Assembly: GCA_026392575.1 (NCBI GenBank)
Contig: JAPLBU010000389.1
Coordinates: forward strand, 1 to 6,446
From: Actinomycetota bacterium
GTDB lineage: Bacteria; Actinomycetota; Actinomycetes; S36-B12
DNA length: 6,446 nucleotides
Direction: 5' to 3'
Below the pieces are notes generated by a model that made no database searches, was not told the DNA's origin, and saw only the letters and a program-made list of their open reading frames with translations. Shown one piece after another: positions 5,867 through 6,446 of the stretch; position 1 is the first letter of the stretch; each line of letters opens with the position of its first letter. The position numbers and the translations under genes are program-made.

Positions 5867-6001
5867 TCAGGCTTTGGCCAGGCCGAAGACGGCGTACAGC
5901 CCCGCACCGAACAGCAGAACACCGGCCGCTGCGGCCGAGGTGGTGTCGCCGTTGTTCATCAGGCCGATGCCGTAAGTCACCAGACCGCAGATGAATGGCG
6001 T
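5867..6001 (-). CDS. Possible two-helix small membrane protein; normal start codon missing
   Basis: The space between deoA and the oxidoreductase gene holds an open frame whose translation looks like a real membrane protein. It has a first hydrophobic stretch (PFICGLVTYGIGLM), a polar turn (NNGDTTS), a second hydrophobic stretch (AAAAGVLLFGAGLYAVFGLA), and then Lys-Ala and a TGA seven bases before the next ATG. No ATG, GTG or TTG lies where the ribosome site points. GAAGGAAG at 6012-6005 has its AGGA core five bases from an in-frame ACG at 6001-5999, one base change from ATG, giving 44 residues. In-frame alternatives are GTG at 5980 (37 residues, which cuts the first helix) and ATG at 5959 (30 residues, second helix only). 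It is in the same frame as deoA, directly after its TAG. It may be a start-codon mutant, a rare-start gene, or a sequencing error. I recognise no family. Confidence 0.5.
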   Translation of the reverse strand, partial: TPFICGLVTYGIGLMNNGDTTSAAAAGVLLFGAGLYAVFGLAKA

Positions 6002-6004
6002 TGT

Positions 6005-6012
6005 CTTCCTTC
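6005..6012 (-). promoter_or_regulatory. Ribosome-binding site pointing to an ACG codon
   Basis: GAAGGAAG starts four bases after the deoA stop codon. It is the only good ribosome site in the deoA-oxidoreductase gap, and its best-spaced in-frame codon is ACG at 6001-5999. It is the main reason for thinking the small ORF is, or was, translated from that point. Confidence 0.5.
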
Positions 6013-6016
6013 GGCG

Positions 6017-6446
6017 CTAGGTGAGTCGGTCGATGACCAGGGGCAGTCGATCAATCCTAGAGCCGACCGGGCTGACGATGACGGCCCCGGTCAGCGCCTC
6101 ACGCGCCAAAGGGAATCTCAGGGGCTCGTCGGTCAGCAGCGTCAGGAGCGGATCCCCGGCAGCGACGACGTCGCCCGGCTTGGCATGCATCATGATCCCT
6201 GCCCCTGCCGACACCGGATCCTCCTTGCGCGCCCGTCCAGCACCCAGCCGCCAGGCAGCGACACCGATGCTCAGCGCGTCCGTTCGCGTGACCACCCCGC
6301 CGACATCCGCCCGGATGGTCTCGCTCTCCCGGGCCGTCGGGAGCGCAGCATCGGGATCGCCGCCCTGCGCCTGGATCATCCGGCGCCACGCATCCATGGC
6401 CCGGCCGTCCGCCAGGACCGTTGCCGGGTCAATGTCGATGCCGGCC
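6017..6446 (-). CDS. deoA: Thymidine phosphorylase, C-terminal fragment (5' end outside window)
   Basis: The visible 142 residues are the C-terminal part of a pyrimidine nucleoside phosphorylase; the coding frame runs off the right edge. The enzyme splits thymidine or deoxyuridine with phosphate to the base and 2-deoxyribose-1-phosphate in the cytoplasm. The fragment opens with DPATVLADGRAMDAWRRMI followed by QGGDP, the usual link into the C-terminal domain. It then shows the domain's hallmark order: ADVGGVVTRTDALSIGVAAW, LGAGRARKEDPV and AGIMMHAKPGDVVAAGDPL, then a short terminal segment ending VIDRLT. The domain order and length of the tail match actinobacterial DeoA, so the TAG at 6019-6017 is a natural end. 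The catalytic residues lie in the missing N-terminal part. It is the first visible gene of the minus-strand run with the small ORF, oxidoreductase and cupin. The related pyrimidine nucleoside phosphorylase (Pdp) cannot be excluded. Confidence 0.93.
   Translation of the reverse strand, partial: AGIDIDPATVLADGRAMDAWRRMIQAQGGDPDAALPTARESETIRADVGGVVTRTDALSIGVAAWRLGAGRARKEDPVSAGAGIMMHAKPGDVVAAGDPLLTLLTDEPLRFPLAREALTGAVIVSPVGSRIDRLPLVIDRLT

Noticed and set aside
5860..5922. N-terminal extension of the oxidoreductase starting at 5922
   Set aside because: The extra 21 residues (beginning MFCCSVRGC) do not look like family sequence and overlap the hydrophobic small ORF. The ATG at 5859 begins just before the Rossmann strand.
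4594..5994. Long plus-strand open frame (466 codons) opposite the cupin and oxidoreductase genes
   Set aside because: It spans two genes with clear family motifs on the other strand and shows no domain of its own.
5867..6019. Readthrough of the deoA TAG into the in-frame membrane ORF
   Set aside because: DeoA ends at its normal family length, a ribosome site follows the stop, and no recoding signal was seen. A separate small ORF explains the arrangement better.
1..6446. Mobile element, prophage, CRISPR, defence system, tRNA or rRNA
   Set aside because: No transposase, integrase, direct-repeat array, terminal inverted repeats or structured RNA gene could be recognised on either strand, and codon use looks uniform.

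Overview
The window is high-GC chromosomal DNA with codon use and protein families typical of Actinomycetota. The adenosine deaminase and the aldehyde dehydrogenase tail have the actinobacterial form, several starts are GTG, and three genes have a TANNNT -10 hexamer placed so that transcription would begin at the start codon. I cannot name the genus. I saw no mobile element, CRISPR array, rRNA or tRNA. It reads as ordinary core or near-core genome in a nucleoside-salvage neighbourhood.

Layout, left to right. (1) 1-249, plus strand: the C-terminal 82 codons of an aldehyde dehydrogenase. (2) 292-1071, plus: a GNAT-family acetyltransferase with an uncharacterised N-terminal half. (3) 1044-2448, minus: adenosine deaminase (add) followed after 1 nt by a small protein with a helical N-terminus and one membrane anchor; its 3' end overlaps the GNAT gene tail to tail by 28 bp. 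(4) 2449-2513: a compact divergent promoter region with a -10 for each direction and a G-rich quadruplex-type tract on the minus strand. (5) 2514-3356, plus: a ten-TM EamA/DMT transporter. (6) 3411-4439, plus: a secreted protein resembling a five-bladed beta-propeller. (7) 6446-4461, minus: a tight run of thymidine phosphorylase (deoA, 5' end outside the window), a ~44-codon two-helix membrane ORF without a normal start codon, a Gfo/Idh/MocA oxidoreductase, and a small cupin whose metal-binding histidines are all replaced.

How they may work together. Add converts (deoxy)adenosine to (deoxy)inosine. DeoA splits thymidine and deoxyuridine to base plus deoxyribose-1-phosphate. The aldehyde dehydrogenase tail fits an enzyme that could oxidise aldehyde made downstream by deoxyribose-phosphate aldolase, but that aldolase is not in the window. 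The oxidoreductase and cupin are translationally linked downstream of deoA and may act on a sugar, but nothing here identifies their substrate.

I see no clear new defence, mobile or biosynthetic system. The points most worth a second look are the start-less membrane ORF between deoA and the oxidoreductase, the apparently leaderless promoters, the G-rich tract between the divergent promoters, and the secreted propeller protein.
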